A stretch of DNA of 64,000 nucleotides from Carya illinoinensis (taxonomy: Eukaryota; Streptophyta; Magnoliopsida; Fagales; Juglandaceae), in assembly GCF_018687715.1 (NCBI RefSeq), contig NC_056758.1, positions 29,638,967 to 29,702,966 on the forward strand, given 5' to 3'. The notes beneath the pieces are model-generated. The model saw only the letters and a list, made by a program, of their open reading frames with translations. It made no database searches and had not been told where the DNA came from. Made by a program: the position numbers and the translations under genes. Below, in pieces: positions 34,883-46,747 of this stretch (its first letter is position 1; each line of letters starts with the position of its first letter).

Positions 34883-35456
34883 ATGATTTTTTTGTTAGGT
34901 ATGTGTATGCATTATCTTGGTTGGTGCAGGTTTTATTTTCGGATTTCCTTCCCTTTTGATGGCCTTTTAATGGTTCTAATTTGTTTGTCTTTATTGCAGG
35001 GAGTCTGTATTTCCTGTTTTAGTGGTCGATTGCTGTAAGGTTTGTGTGCCTTACAGTTATATATTAGATGTTTTTTTATCATTTGCTTTGCTATTTAACC
35101 GGATTAGTTTTTTTATCATTTGTGATTGTAGTCTTTCACCCTTTTTACTTGTCTTCCAAGTGTAAAGATGGTGAAGGTTTTTTTATGTTTATCTGTACTT
35201 ATATATCATAAGTATATATACATGTTAGAAATAATTTTTCTCTGTTTTGTCTGCTTCTCAGTTTTGTAAATTTTCATGTTCTTTTTTGTTTGATTTTGTT
35301 TTATCATTTTTTTTTAATTTGGTCATATGTACTTATTTGTTAATTTTTTATATTTTTGTTTCCTTTTATTTAAATTTGCTCTAAACAAATTTTTATATAA
35401 AACAACTAAGAAACCGAACTAAGCAAACGTGCCTATTGCGTTTCCCCACCACTAGT
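34883..35456 (+). mobile_element. Right end of a probable Helitron
   Basis: The sequence broken by copia A resumes here, T-rich and with intron-like signals (ttattgcag at about 34992-35000). It ends in a Helitron-type terminus: a small hairpin AAACG (35425-35429) and CGTTT (35439-35443) around the loop tgcctattg, then tccccaccaCTAGT with the CTRR box at 35452-35455, followed by T. This matches the 3' ends of plant Helitrons as I remember them. The 5' end (a TC start) was not found, so the left limit, perhaps near 24050, is open. Confidence 0.6.
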
Positions 35457-37816
35457 ATTATTTTTTATTAGGAAAAAAGCGCCTCTCATTGAGAATTGAT
35501 TCTGATTGAATCATGATAAAACTCTTTTAATTTTTTTTTATTTAGTAATTAAAGAAATATTTTTTAATAATATTATAAATTTAAAAAAATATTAAAAAGT
35601 TAAATAAAAAAATTAACCATCTTAGGCTACATGTGAGTGTAGCGAGTTTTACTACATACAAATACAGTCGTACATTAATTTATATATTAATACTGATTTA
35701 TTCATACTTAAAATTTAAATTAACACTATTTTTAATAAAATTTATTTTTTAACTAATCATATTATATTAATATATAAATTAATATATAATTATATTTATA
35801 ATTATATTTTTCCAAACATAGCACTGCTCCCACTATTTGGAATAGGGACTGCAGGGCTGCAGGGTTTGTAACTTTTTCAGACTGAGAGCAGGCGTTGGAA
35901 ATAGTTTTTGACCTGGGAGAGACGGCTAGACGGCTAGAGGACAAAAACTCATCCCGCAATGCGGTGTCGCGTGACGTCTACAAACTTTGAAGAGGAACGC
36001 TACTTCCACGTAATTTCCTTACAGAATTTTTTTTTACTTATTATTTTATATTTTTTCTTTTATTTAATGGTTAATAAAAGTTTTATAATCATTTTTAAAA
36101 TTTTATTATTTTTCTTAAATTTTTTAAATGACTACAAAAATATAAAAAACTAACAAATAAAAAAATAATTTACACTATTGGATACTACCTAATTTTCCGG
36201 AGTACTGCTAGGGACAGGCACAGAATGGTGCCTCCGCGCGAACGACTTTGACGTGGCAAGATGCGACGTCATCAATTATATTAAAAAAAAAAAGTGTAGA
36301 AAAAGAGTGAAAAGCAAAACAGCGGGAAGGTTATTTCAAGCTTGGATAGCAGATCTCCTCATTCTCAGTCGATTTCTTCATCTCCCAGGTTTGGAAATCG
36401 CACATATCATCCTTCTCTTAGACCTCTTCATCTCTCAGGTTTGGAAATCGCAAATCTCATCTTTTCTAGGTTCTTTTATTTTTTGTTTTTTACTTTTTTT
36501 GTTCTTTTTCAAGTTCGGCTTGCTTCGGCTACACCCTCTATAATTTTGAACGCCCTTCAGTTAGGTTTTATATGCTTTTTAGATTCAACTTCTGGGTACG
36601 TTGCTATGTTTGTAGGTATCCAGTGCCTCAGTGTGCTGAGACTCAACGTAGGAGCAAAGCCGTCGGGTCATTGAGAAGGTAAAGAGGGTTTTCCACTCCA
36701 CTATCCCATTTCCAAGATGTTGTGCCTCCCTTTCCTAAGATAATATATTAAGAATTTGTAGGGTTAATAAATAAAAAATATGTCGTAGGTGGATTTGCTT
36801 CAGATTATATAAAGATTTTGTTGGAAAGTTTTTGCAATTATTTAAGGTTAGCTTGCCTAGTATAACAGAGTTGAGAAATCAAAATGAAGAAAGTCTAATA
36901 CGGATAATTTCTTGTTCAATATACAATTAATCTTTTTATATTTATCTATATGTATTAACATAGCTTATTATCTTTGTTGCAAAGCCATGGAGAAAAGCCT
37001 TAAGTATTTATTGAATATTCCATCATCGGATTTTGGTGGACATATTATCTCATGGGCTTTACTATGAAAACCCCTATTAATTTGTTAATGAAGCCATTAC
37101 AAATTTACTATCTTATGGAAAAGGCCAAATTGACTGTGGGTTAAAGGGCATGATGGCATATGCTCTGATAGAAGTACCAACTTGTATAGAGAAGTTACAT
37201 CAGATGCTTTTATAGCCGACTCCAAATACTTTTTTTGATAAGTATGGTAAACTTTACTCTTTGAGTGCAAAGGGGCACAACCCAAATACATCTGAAATAT
37301 ATGATAGCGAACACTTAACTGCATATTTCTAGCAGCAGATTTTGCAGCACATATGTTGATGAATATGCAGCTGCCATATCACCTTCGAAACCCTGTTAAT
37401 AATGTCTGTCTATAAAGCAGATTTTTTTGCTAAAAACTGCTGCCCCAGTTTTTCTTTTTTTTCCATTAGTCTGATAAAGTCATCCTATCTCAAAACTGTC
37501 AAACAATGAATAAGATATTCCAGATTGATGAATTTTCTTATATGGAAGTTGTGCCATGGTAACTTGGGATGTTGTGTGTTGGTGGCATGGGATAGTATAT
37601 TTCATTTGTGTGTTGGTTTGAGCTGATGTGTGTTGGTATTTATGCTGGTATATATGGTATCTGCTTACTTTAGGAAGTGGGATTAGTTGCTGGTCGCACG
37701 TTGGATTTTGACATATTGAGTATTTGAAACTACTTTGATTGTATTGCAAACTTTTATGCAAACTGTTAATTAATTGAGGTTCATTGTTAAGGTAGTTACC
37801 TTTTGGAATTGTGAAG
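35457..37816. other. AT-rich intergenic region and FRS leader
   Basis: 35500-36180 is AT-rich with no gene. From 36200 the sequence is GC-richer and probably holds the promoter and 5' untranslated exon(s) of the FRS gene. A direct repeat lies at about 36366-36408 and 36423-36465 (tcttcatctcccaggtttgg and tcttcatctctcaggtttgg, then aaatcgca). A possible donor is at 36679 (gaag then gtaaag). ORFs at 36253-36674 are short and unconvincing. Between 36700 and 37816 I see only intron-like sequence. Confidence 0.4.
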
Positions 37817-40800
37817 ATGGGGAAAGAGAAAGAAGACGCATCCCGCATAACACCTCCTATCACTAATCCATCAACCCCGGTATTGTAAACCTCTTTCAAT
37901 AATTGGTGTGTATTTATTTTATGTGTACTCATTGGCCACTTGGGTTGAAGTCCTCATATTGCTCCCTCTTAGGACATATCAAGACCACTTTATTCAGGCG
38001 TTTCAAACTACATGCCAAGTTACTACGGTCCAATGCCTCATGCGTGGTTACCACCTTTTATGCCTAATCCAAGTTCCAACCCATATCCATGGACCAACCA
38101 GGTGATCGTTGGCATGGTAGCTTTAATTTTACGAACTTTAATATTTGCTCTATTTTTTTTTTTAAATAATTTTTTTCTTAAAACTACAGCAACACCCATG
38201 GAATTCTACTTGCGCTGCTGCGTCAAGTACTGCTGCCCTGAGTAGTTCCGCTACCTTGTATAGTTCTGCCATACCAATGATGGGGCATCTTCCAACTACC
38301 TATCCATATCCATGGAGCAATCAGGTTATTATTTTTTACAATATTTACTATCTTGTTATTGTGCTTTATTTTTCTGGACTATACATTTTTGTTTCTAAGT
38401 ATGTGTATTAAATTTTTATTTGCAAAACTACAGCAACAAACATGGAACTCTACGATCGCACCCCTGTCTAGTTCCGCAACTAATGTTAGCTCTAGTGTAG
38501 CTACTAGGTCTAGTGTACAAAGCAGCGCTACTGTAGCTGCTAGCTCTTGTTCGACTTTACCAACATTTTCCCCTTCGACAAATGCCAACTCATATCCATG
38601 TGGTAGCGAGGTGATGCAAATAGATCTTTCACATGCGTTGTATTTTTCATTTATCCAGAACATATGTTGTCATATACTACTCGTTTCTCCTAATTTGCAG
38701 GAAAATAAAGTGGAACAAAGTAACTCTATTGAAGAGTTTAGTGACAAAACATTAGACTCGATAGATTGTGAAGAGCAGTCTACTGCCTCTTTGGGTAATA
38801 CTGTTGAGACCAAAGAGGCTGTATGTTCTGGGTCACTTCATGTCGAGCAATCTAATGGGGGTGATATCACTGAGGAGCCAAAGCCAGGGATGTGCTTTGA
38901 GTCGGAGAATGCGTTGATGGATTTTTATAAACATTATGGAAAACAAGAAGGTTTTCCGGTTATGACACAAAGGAGTAAAAGAGAGAAAGATGGGACTATC
39001 AAATATGTTACTCTGGGATGTGCTCGTGGTGGCAAGGCACGGAATAGAACATCAAATATCTCAAGGCCTCGGCCAACAAGCAAGACAGACTGCAAGGCAA
39101 GAATGAATGTAGTGTTCAAGAATGGGAAGTTGTGTGTCACATCAGTTTTTAACACACACAATCATGTACTCAGTCCAAGAAAAGCAAGATTCTTCAGATG
39201 CAACAGAGAAGTTAATGAGTCAGTTAGGAGGGTGTTGGATACAAATGATCAGGCTGGCATACGGATGAATAAGAGTTTTCAAGCTCTTGTGACTGAGGCG
39301 GGTGGGTTTGAGAATGTATCATTTGGAGAAAAAGATTACCGTAACTATATTGATAAGGCACGACACCTACGTCTAGGTAAAGGTGGTGCTCAAGCACTGT
39401 TGGAATATTTTAGAAGGATGCAATACAAGAATGATGGCTTTTTCAGTATTATGGATGTAGATGAGGATGATAGGCTGAGAAATGTGTTTTGGGCGGATGC
39501 CCGTAGTAGAGGGGCTTACTACTATTTTGGAGATGTGGTAACATTCGATACCACATACTTGACAAATAGGTATGGCATGCCATTTGCACCTTTCGTGGGT
39601 GTAAACCACCATGGACAATCAATTCTTTTGGGTGCAGGCCTTATTTCAAGTGAGGATACCGAATCATTTGTTTGGTTATTTAAAAGTTGGCTTGATTGCA
39701 TGGATGGAAAAGCACCAAATACTATTATTACAGATCAAGATCGCGCAATGAAAAATGCGATTGCCATTGTTTTTCCCAACACCAAACATAGATATTGCTT
39801 GTGGCACATATTGAAAAAGGTCCCTGAGAAACTTGGTTCCCATACTCAATACCAATCTGGCCTGAAAAGTAAGTTACTATCTTGTGTCTATGACTCCCTT
39901 ACTATTGAGGAGTTTGAGAATTCTTGGAACATCCTCAAGGATACATTCAACTTGCATGAAAATGCTTGGCTGCAAAGCTTATATGCAGAGAGAGAGTTTT
40001 GGGTGCCTGTATATTTAAAGAACACATTTTGGGCTGGGATGAGTACAACTCAGCGCAGTGAGAGCATGAACGCTTTCTTCGACGGCTATGTGCATGCCAG
40101 GACAAACCTTAAAGAGTTTGTTGATCAGTTCGACAATGCATTGAAGAAAAAAATTGAGAACGAAAATCAAGCAGACTTTCATTCTTTCAACTTCACCATT
40201 CCTTGCATATCACACTTGGGTCTTGAGAAGAAGTTTCAAGATGTGTACACAAATGAAAAATTTAGAGGTTCAACAAGAGATAATGGGAATGATTTATTGT
40301 CATTGTCGTTTCGAGAAAATGGATGGAGTAATCGCTACTTACTCGGTCGATGATGAAATTAAGGCTGAAAATTTCATTAAGGAGGTTACTTATACTGTTT
40401 TGTTTAATGAGGCCGAGTGTGAGGCAAAGTGTATTTGCGGGTTGTTTGAGATGCGGGGGATAATTTGTAGACATATTCTCGCCATCTTTTCAGCTAGGAA
40501 AGTCCGGGAGTTGCCGGAAAAGTACATATTGGACCGATGGAGAAAGGACATAAAACGTAGGTATAGTATTATTCCGAGCAGTCATGACGTTGCTGACCAA
40601 AGACCAGAAACAGTTAGGTATAAACGTCTATTGAAGATATGTTATGAGGTAATAACAAATGCCTGCTCTCAAGATGGGCATACTGAGGACATGGTATCGA
40701 AGTTGTATGCGATGAATGATGTATATTGCACCTCGAAGCCCCACAAGATACAAGAGAAGAATGTTGGAGATAGTACCATGAATGCAGCCACGGAAGGAAG

Positions 40801-41393
40801 TTCGAAAAAGGTGCTAAGTCCTAATGTTGTCAGAGGCAAGGGAAGACCCCCATGTAAGAGAAAAATGTCAAAAATGGAGGAACAAATGAGAAGAAAAAAA
40901 AAAACTAAGGCTGTGAGAAAGAGAGGAGATACAGTTCAAAGAAACTTGGTGAGAGTTTCTTTGAAAAAGTAGCTTTTTTCATTTGATAATATACAGAAAC
41001 AGTTGTGAACTTTAATTGTTAACACTTTTTTAATTCACATCAGAGGCGTGAATTGGACACCGAACTGATGGAAAGTAGTGGAAATCAACTTGGCCCATCA
41101 AGAATGAGTTTGCAAGAAAACTTGGGGACACAAGAAAGTGTACCAAATCCTACTTTAATTCATTTATTCATTCATTTATAAACTCAACTCTATTTAATAT
41201 TTGGGTCTTACTTTGTGTCCTATTACATACACAGATGCAACTTGGGATGGATGGAACACAGCCAGCGATGGCAGATGGAACACAGCCAGAGACGGCTTAT
41301 GGAACACAGATGGAGACGAGGGATTCAACGCAGCCGGAGACGATACATGCCACAACTGCAGGATGAAATGGATGTACTGTAATGGGGGATAAT
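37817..41393 (+). CDS. FAR1-RELATED SEQUENCE (FRS5-like) protein, frameshifted in the last large exon
   Basis: Five coding exons are well supported: 37817-37879, 37973-38101, 38190-38324, 38434-38610 and 38701 onward, all joined in phase 0 with GT-AG introns. Exons 2-4 encode a Ser/Thr/Pro-rich N-terminus. Exon 5 carries the FAR1 DNA-binding domain (MCFESENALMDFYKHYGKQ, about 38890-39180), the MULE transposase-like domain (VTFDTTYLTNRYGMPF, ITDQDRAMKNAI, HRYCLWHILKK, 39530-39820) and the SWIM zinc finger (CKCICGLFEMRG with ICRHILA near 40425-40485). Near 40262-40270 the frame slips by two bases, apparently one GA lost from an AGAGAG-like run. The tail is basic; a donor at 40948 and an acceptor at 41041 suggest one more exon, and perhaps another from 41235 to 41393. 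Such proteins are transcription factors derived from Mutator-like transposases. Confidence 0.85.
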
Positions 41394-42250
41394 CTGTAGA
41401 TGCAGAATTTGTAGATTTTATGGGGATGTATTTGCAGTATTTTTCTTAGTGAACTTGCAGTAGATGCAGAGTTTGTAGTTTTTATGAGGATGTATTTGCA
41501 GTCATCTACTTAGTGAACTTGCAGTAGATGCAGAATTTGTAGTTTTTATGGGGATGTATTTGCAGTATTTTTCTTAGTGAACTTGCAGTAGATGCAGAGT
41601 TTGTAGTTTTTATGAGGATGTATTTGCAGTCATCTACTTAGTGAACTTGCAGTAGATGCAGAATTTGTAGTTTTTATGGGGATGTATTTGCAGTATTTTC
41701 TTAGTGAACTTGCAGTAGAAGCAGAATTTGTAGTTTTTATGAGAATGTATTTGCAGTCATCTACTTACTGAACTTGCAGTAGATGCAGAATTTGTAGTTT
41801 TTATGGGAATGTATTTGCAGTATTTTCTTAGTGAACTTGCAGTAGAAGCAGAATTTGTAGTTTTTATGAGAATGTATTTGCAGTCATCTACTTAGTGAAC
41901 TTGCAGTAGATGCAGAATTTGTAGTTTTTATTGGAATGCAAAGAGGCAGTACAACTGCTTAGTGACAAAAGCAGTACATGCAGAAGTTGCATATTTTATG
42001 CTTGGGTATTTGCAGATTTTTTTCTTGGTGACAAAAGCAGTAGATGCAGAAATACCCAAGCATTGTTTTATGCTTGGGTATTTGCAGTATTGTGCTTAGT
42101 GACAAAAGCAGTACATGCAGAAGTTGTGGATTTTTTGCTTGGGTATATGCAGATTACATTTGCATGTTTCTGCAGTATTTTTCTTGTAACGTGAAGAGCA
42201 GGTTTTATTAAATTCTTACTTAACTTGCAGTACATGCAGAATGAATAAGA
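41394..42250 (+). repeat. Tandem array downstream of FRS, 64-bp then ~67-bp units
   Basis: From about 41394 to 41930 a 64-bp unit (agtgaacttgcagtagatgc, agaatttgtagtttttatg, ggatgtatttgcag) recurs about nine times. Copies alternate between endings tatttttctt and tcatctactt, giving a ~128-bp higher-order period. From about 41930 to 42180 the unit changes to a related ~67-bp form with gacaaaagcagtacatgcag and tgcttgggtatttgcag. It starts just after the FRS reading frame ends, so it is probably in the 3' untranslated region. Confidence 0.9.
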
Positions 42251-42577
42251 TAAGCATGGGAATGGAACAATGCAGTATTTTTCTTGCTAAGTTCGACTCA
42301 TTGTCGGCTCAAAACCTGGGGACAAAGAATTTTAAAATACCACATTTTCATTGCAAGTCTCAATAAATACAAAGACTTTCCACAAAACAAAATACAAAAA
42401 TGTTCCACATACATGAGAATACCAACTTTCTTAATACTACCTACTTTGTTAATAAACAGTGGAACATTAAAGAACAAAAAAAGTCTAGACTTTTTACAAA
42501 TAAAGTCTCAAGTACATTCATTTTAGTCTAGACTTACAAAGGCTAAGTTCCTATCAAATACAAATACAAAGTGTTCA
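42251..42577. other. Spacer between convergent FRS and GRF genes
   Basis: No gene is seen. This should contain the 3' ends of both transcripts. An 80-codon plus-strand frame at 42284-42526 lies antisense to the 3' untranslated region of the GRF gene and has no recognisable family. Confidence 0.35.
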
Positions 42578-43158
42578 TCATTTCGAGCGTATCAAATACA
42601 AATAAAGTACTATGGACATTAGCCATTGCCCACGAAGCAGCGTGCGTGCATGCCGCATGTCGGCTTCTTGCCTACGAAGATGAGCTTCATTGTTGTGGAG
42701 TGCTAACTCCCTCTTGTCAATCTCTTCTTCTCTCTTTCGAAGCTGGGCTTCATCATTGTGGTGTGCCAACTCCCTCTTCCCAATCTCTTCTTCTCTCTTT
42801 TTAAGTTCTTTCTCTTTACGTAATATTTCTGCTTCTCTCTTTACAAGGGCTTGCTCTTTGTATTCACTACCATCTGCCCACTTGAAATATTTGCAGTGTG
42901 GTAATCCCTGTGTAGAACATAAATTGCAGTACAATTCTCTCAAGAAACACACAAGTACAATTAATATGTAAATAGAAACACACAAGTACAATTAATGATA
43001 TATACCTCTTTGTTATACATTGGACACCCAAAGAATGCTCGGCCAGGATTTCTTTGAGTATTTGATATTCTAAGTACAGCTTCTTTCCCACAGCTGCACA
43101 TTGGGACAGTACTCAATGTGCTATTAACAAGAGATGCTGAAGAAACTGATGATGACAT
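42578..43158 (-). CDS. GRF-type zinc-finger protein with coiled coil
   Basis: Two exons on the minus strand. Exon 1 (43158-43006, or from 43164 if the earlier ATG is used) encodes MSSSVSSASLVNSTLSTVPM, then CSCGKEAVLRISNTQRNPGR and FFGCPMYNKE. The GT donor follows directly. Exon 2 (42907-42578, phase 0, after ACACAG) starts GLPHCKYFKWAD, which completes the GRF zinc finger (CxC, then GC, then HC), and continues in a long charged coiled coil with two copies of a ~24-residue repeat, KREEEIGKRELAHHNDEAQL and KREEEIDKRELALHNNEAHL. It ends in a short hydrophobic tail, LMSIVLYLYLI. The total is about 160 residues. This is the pattern of small plant GRF proteins of unknown function (At4g04775-like); GRF fingers elsewhere bind single-stranded nucleic acid. 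Confidence 0.8.
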
Positions 43159-44800
43159 TCTCAATTCTTTTTCCTAATGAAGAAACATCAAAATAAATAA
43201 GTAAATAAAATCTCTTGTTGAAACAATAAAAAGAAAACAGTTTATATATATATATGGTCATGTTCTTTAGGGCTGACTTCTCATTTGTCACAACATCCTA
43301 AGATTAGTAATATATTTGACAAATACAAAGTCATCTGTCTTGGCTCAAGTTGTGTCTTTATCAATGTTCTCAAAAAACAGGAAAGAAAAATAAAAAATCA
43401 AAAAAACAAGATTCAGGCATTGTTTGGGTAATATATGTGGGTTTCTGAGTAGTAGTAGGTTCATGTTTCTTAGACCATTCAGTCTCTGTTATTCATATCA
43501 AGGAGTTATTAAAATTATTTTAGTAAAAACAAACTGGCCAATGTATGGCATGCTTTCTTAAAATGAGAAAATGGTTTTATTCCTTTGTACCATTAGTCCC
43601 ACTTTCACGATATGGACAAAGGTTATTTCTCCAGAACATAAAGGTGATAATTAAGCACCAGACCCTCAACCTTAATTTTAATAAACAAATGTTACAGATC
43701 CATAAATAAATATAAGAAGTTGATCAGAACAATTGAATTACTTGATGTCTCCGTACTGGCTATGAGCTCAGCATTAGATGCCAAAAGCACACCATAAATA
43801 ATTTTAATTTGGAATAAAATTGAAAGTAAAAGCCAACAGCCAATAAAAACGCTACGGTTCAAACTAGAAATGCCATAACCGAGACAGGAGATATCCAAAT
43901 CAACAGAGTTGAAAATATCACATGCTGATGAGAAACCATCTCGATGTCCAAAGTAAAAGTCGGCAATAACAGAATTTGCAGATGAGAAAGAATACAAAAA
44001 TTAACACAAAGATTGGACTGTAGTGACAGACAATTATAGCAGTGCAAAATACAACAGCCGAATCACAGCCACAATACCTGAAGAAGCTCTAGACTAATAA
44101 ATAAAAATGGGGTTTTAAACATTGTTCATCGTTGCATCTGTGTATGTGTTCCAAGAAATCTAATACCTTTAACCCAAAGAAAGAAAGACAGAGAGAGAAT
44201 AAATTCGTACCTATTCCTTGTAATGGAGCGAACACTAGGATCAACCAGCCAAATCAGTGAGTATTTGAAGAACCTCTCTTCATGAAGAACCTCTCTTCAT
44301 ATTGTTTTGTACATTAAGAGTGCTGCTATGGGGGAATCGGTGATTTGGGGTTAGGGTACTGGGGAACTCGGGGAGGGAGAACACTAATGGGAGGTGAAGA
44401 GGGAAACAGAACGAGGGGGAGGGGGAAGAGGGAAACAGAACGAGGGGGAGGGGGCTTTGGGGGAATTGCAGATTTGGGGTTAGGGTTAGGGTACTAGGAA
44501 CTAAAAGAGGGAGAAAGGGAGATGAAGAGGGAAAGAGAACGAGCGAGCGGGAGGGAGCTTTCACCTGGTACGTTTGACTCATTAAGTTAAATGGTGCGTT
44601 TAACTCCAGCGTGGCAACCGTCCGCGCGCAGGCCGAATGAGTGACTGCAAAGAGACTTTTCCAATTTTCCGTGGGAGGAGCCACGCTCAACTTTTAAAAT
44701 GGAGACTGGCGTAAGGTGGAGGCGTGACTCCTCAGCTTTAACGGAAAAGTAAAAGAATTTAGAGTTGGCACTCGGCAGTGCTAAGGCCATTTAGCTCGCA
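43159..44800. other. Upstream region of the GRF gene, with G-rich repeats
   Basis: 43159-44270 looks like leader and intron sequence of the minus-strand GRF gene; ORFs in it are weak. 44330-44560 is G/A-rich on + with internal duplications (gagggaaacagaacgagggg twice; ggggttaggg with ggtact twice, at 44347 and 44477), which on the minus strand is a C/T-rich promoter-like tract. Past 44600 the sequence resembles a GC-richer gene-proximal region ending near 44790. Confidence 0.4.
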
Positions 44801-44805
44801 TTGGT

Positions 44806-45163
44806 TACTAAAACTAAAAATTTCATCCTATTTTATTATTATAATTTTTTTAAATTATTATATAAGATATAATAAATAATTTAATTTTTTTAAATTTTAA
44901 TATAAAATTATATTAAAATAATATTTTATTTATTACGATTCAAAATATCTCATCTATATAACCAAACAAGATCTTAGATTATATTTATTTACCAAACTCA
45001 CTTCAACTCATCTAGTTTAATTATGATAATTTTTTTTAATTTTAATATAAAATATAATAAATAATTTAACTTTTAAAATTTTAAAATAATAATAATATTA
45101 AAACATAATATTCTAATAATATTTTTTTTAACTTTCATATCAACTCAACTCACTATCCAAACC
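44806..45163. mobile_element. MITE-like AT-rich repeat (PIF/Harbinger type)
   Basis: The right end reads caactcaactcactatcc then aaacc, whose inverse GGTTTGGATAGTGAGTTGAG is typical of abundant PIF-type MITEs in trees. The body repeats ttttaatataaaat with aataaataattta twice (about 44875 and 45040), suggesting two overlapping or head-to-tail copies. A middle piece, ataaccaaacaagatctta, looks like an internal end. Exact limits and target duplications were not found. Confidence 0.5.
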
Positions 45164-46101
45164 AGCCCGAGTGGGTTTCGACATTGCCAATTGATAAGGC
45201 CATTTCACATTTTTTTTCCTTTTTTCTTCATATACTTTTTTAATTTTGTTAAACATTTAAAAAAATTCACAATATCATTTAAAAATACTTACTTAATCAT
45301 TAAATAAAAATATATATATCATCGGGAGCATTATCAGGAGGAGAACCATTTTCTTTAGAGTTTGCTATTGGTTAATACACGCAAAGTAATACTAGATATA
45401 ATTATAGATTATGCAATAGTCATGGATTTCTTTTGATAAAAAGTAGAGTTTATTATTAAAAAATTAATTTTTTATGTAAATATTATATTTATTGATTTTT
45501 CTAAAAGGAGTGCGCAACACTTGCGCACTTTATAACTATAAGAAAAATATTTTAACCATAAAATGATTATACAAAAATAAATCTATAAACTGACATGATT
45601 TGATACTATACATAAAATTATAAAATCACTTTTATTATAAAATAGATCAACAAATTATATAAAACTATATTAGTTTATAAATTTATTTTTATATAATTTA
45701 TTTATATCTATACTTTTATAACTATGAACATAATTTCTCTACAAGTAATGATTTACCGATGACAATAGATTTAAAAGAAGGGGACAACTTTTTACTGAAG
45801 TCCATGAAGTTAGTTGATAAATGAGACAATTGGCTAGGGGGAAAAACCCATGTGGTTTGCATGTGGGTCTCACATACGTCAATGGCTTGTCTACAGGGAT
45901 CGTGTATTATTTAAAAAAAAAAATGAATAAATATAAGATATATAAAAAATTCTATTTTTTTATTATAGATATCATTTATTTTTAAATGAATTTATAATTT
46001 TTATACAATTCATAACTATTTCACATGACTTGAAATGATAATATATAAGGTACGAGAGAAGTTATTCCCTCACTTTCTCGCGAAATTTAGATGGGTTAGA
46101 A
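45164..46101. other. AT-rich intergenic region
   Basis: No gene is recognised. The stretch is AT-rich with short tandem words and no reading frame of note; 45500-45530 contains a small inverted repeat, gtgcgcaac and gcgcac. Confidence 0.35.
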
Positions 46102-46109
46102 CTTAGGAG

Positions 46110-46739
46110 CAAAGTTTTAAAATCCGTTTCGGAGACCATTCCGGTTGAGGCACTGGAACAGAATATTTCAGTACCGGTACGTTTCGGTGTACCGTTTCGG
46201 AATTAATTATATATTATATATAAATATTTATATGTATATATAAACTAACAATTAATAAAATAAATATATATATATATATATATGTGTAAGTGTGTGATAT
46301 GTATATGTGTAAATATATAGAAGAATTAAAGATTTATAAAATGAATATATATTGAAAAAAATCACAAACTTGAGTTAAGATACAAAAATAAAGGAAAAAA
46401 AATTAAAGAATAGACAGATTATTAAAAGTAATAATACTTCTAGTGCACGGAAATGAGTATTTGAATTCTAAAAATACAATTTTATCCATTATTTTTCAAC
46501 TTATTTACAAGAGAGTTATTTTTTATTTTTTTTAATTTGAATTTTAATTTCGAACCGGAATTACTATTCCGGCCGGAATACTAGAATTCCAGTCGGAATA
46601 CTGGAATTTCAGTCGGAATTGACCGGAACGGCCGGAATTTGACCCGGAACGGAATAGATACATATCTCATTCCGGTCACGGTTCTGGCACAAAAAATTCG
46701 GACCATTCCGATAGGAACAGAACGATTTTTAAAACATTG
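46110..46739. mobile_element. Non-autonomous hAT element, 630 bp
   Basis: It is flanked by a perfect 8-bp target duplication, cttaggag (46102-46109 and 46740-46747). The ends are CAAAGTTTTAAAATCCG and the inverse of CAATGTTTTAAAAATCG. The subterminal regions carry many copies of ccgga/tccgg words in both directions (ttccggccggaat near 46567). The centre is a TA-rich core with a (TA)n run near 46262-46282. There is no coding capacity. Confidence 0.9.
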
Positions 46740-46747
46740 CTTAGGAG

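Noticed and set aside
25401..34887. A perfect target duplication for copia A
   Set aside because: Flanks gtggt and atgat agree at three of five bases only; it may be decayed, but it is not claimed.
41394..42250. CRISPR-like regular repeats
   Set aside because: The units are contiguous tandem copies without unique spacers, and the genome is a plant.
36200..44790. Clean terminal inverted repeats around the FRS/GRF pair
   Set aside because: agtactgctaggg and the inverse end agcactgccgag share only a short core, and no matching 8-11-bp target duplication was seen, so no element limits are claimed.
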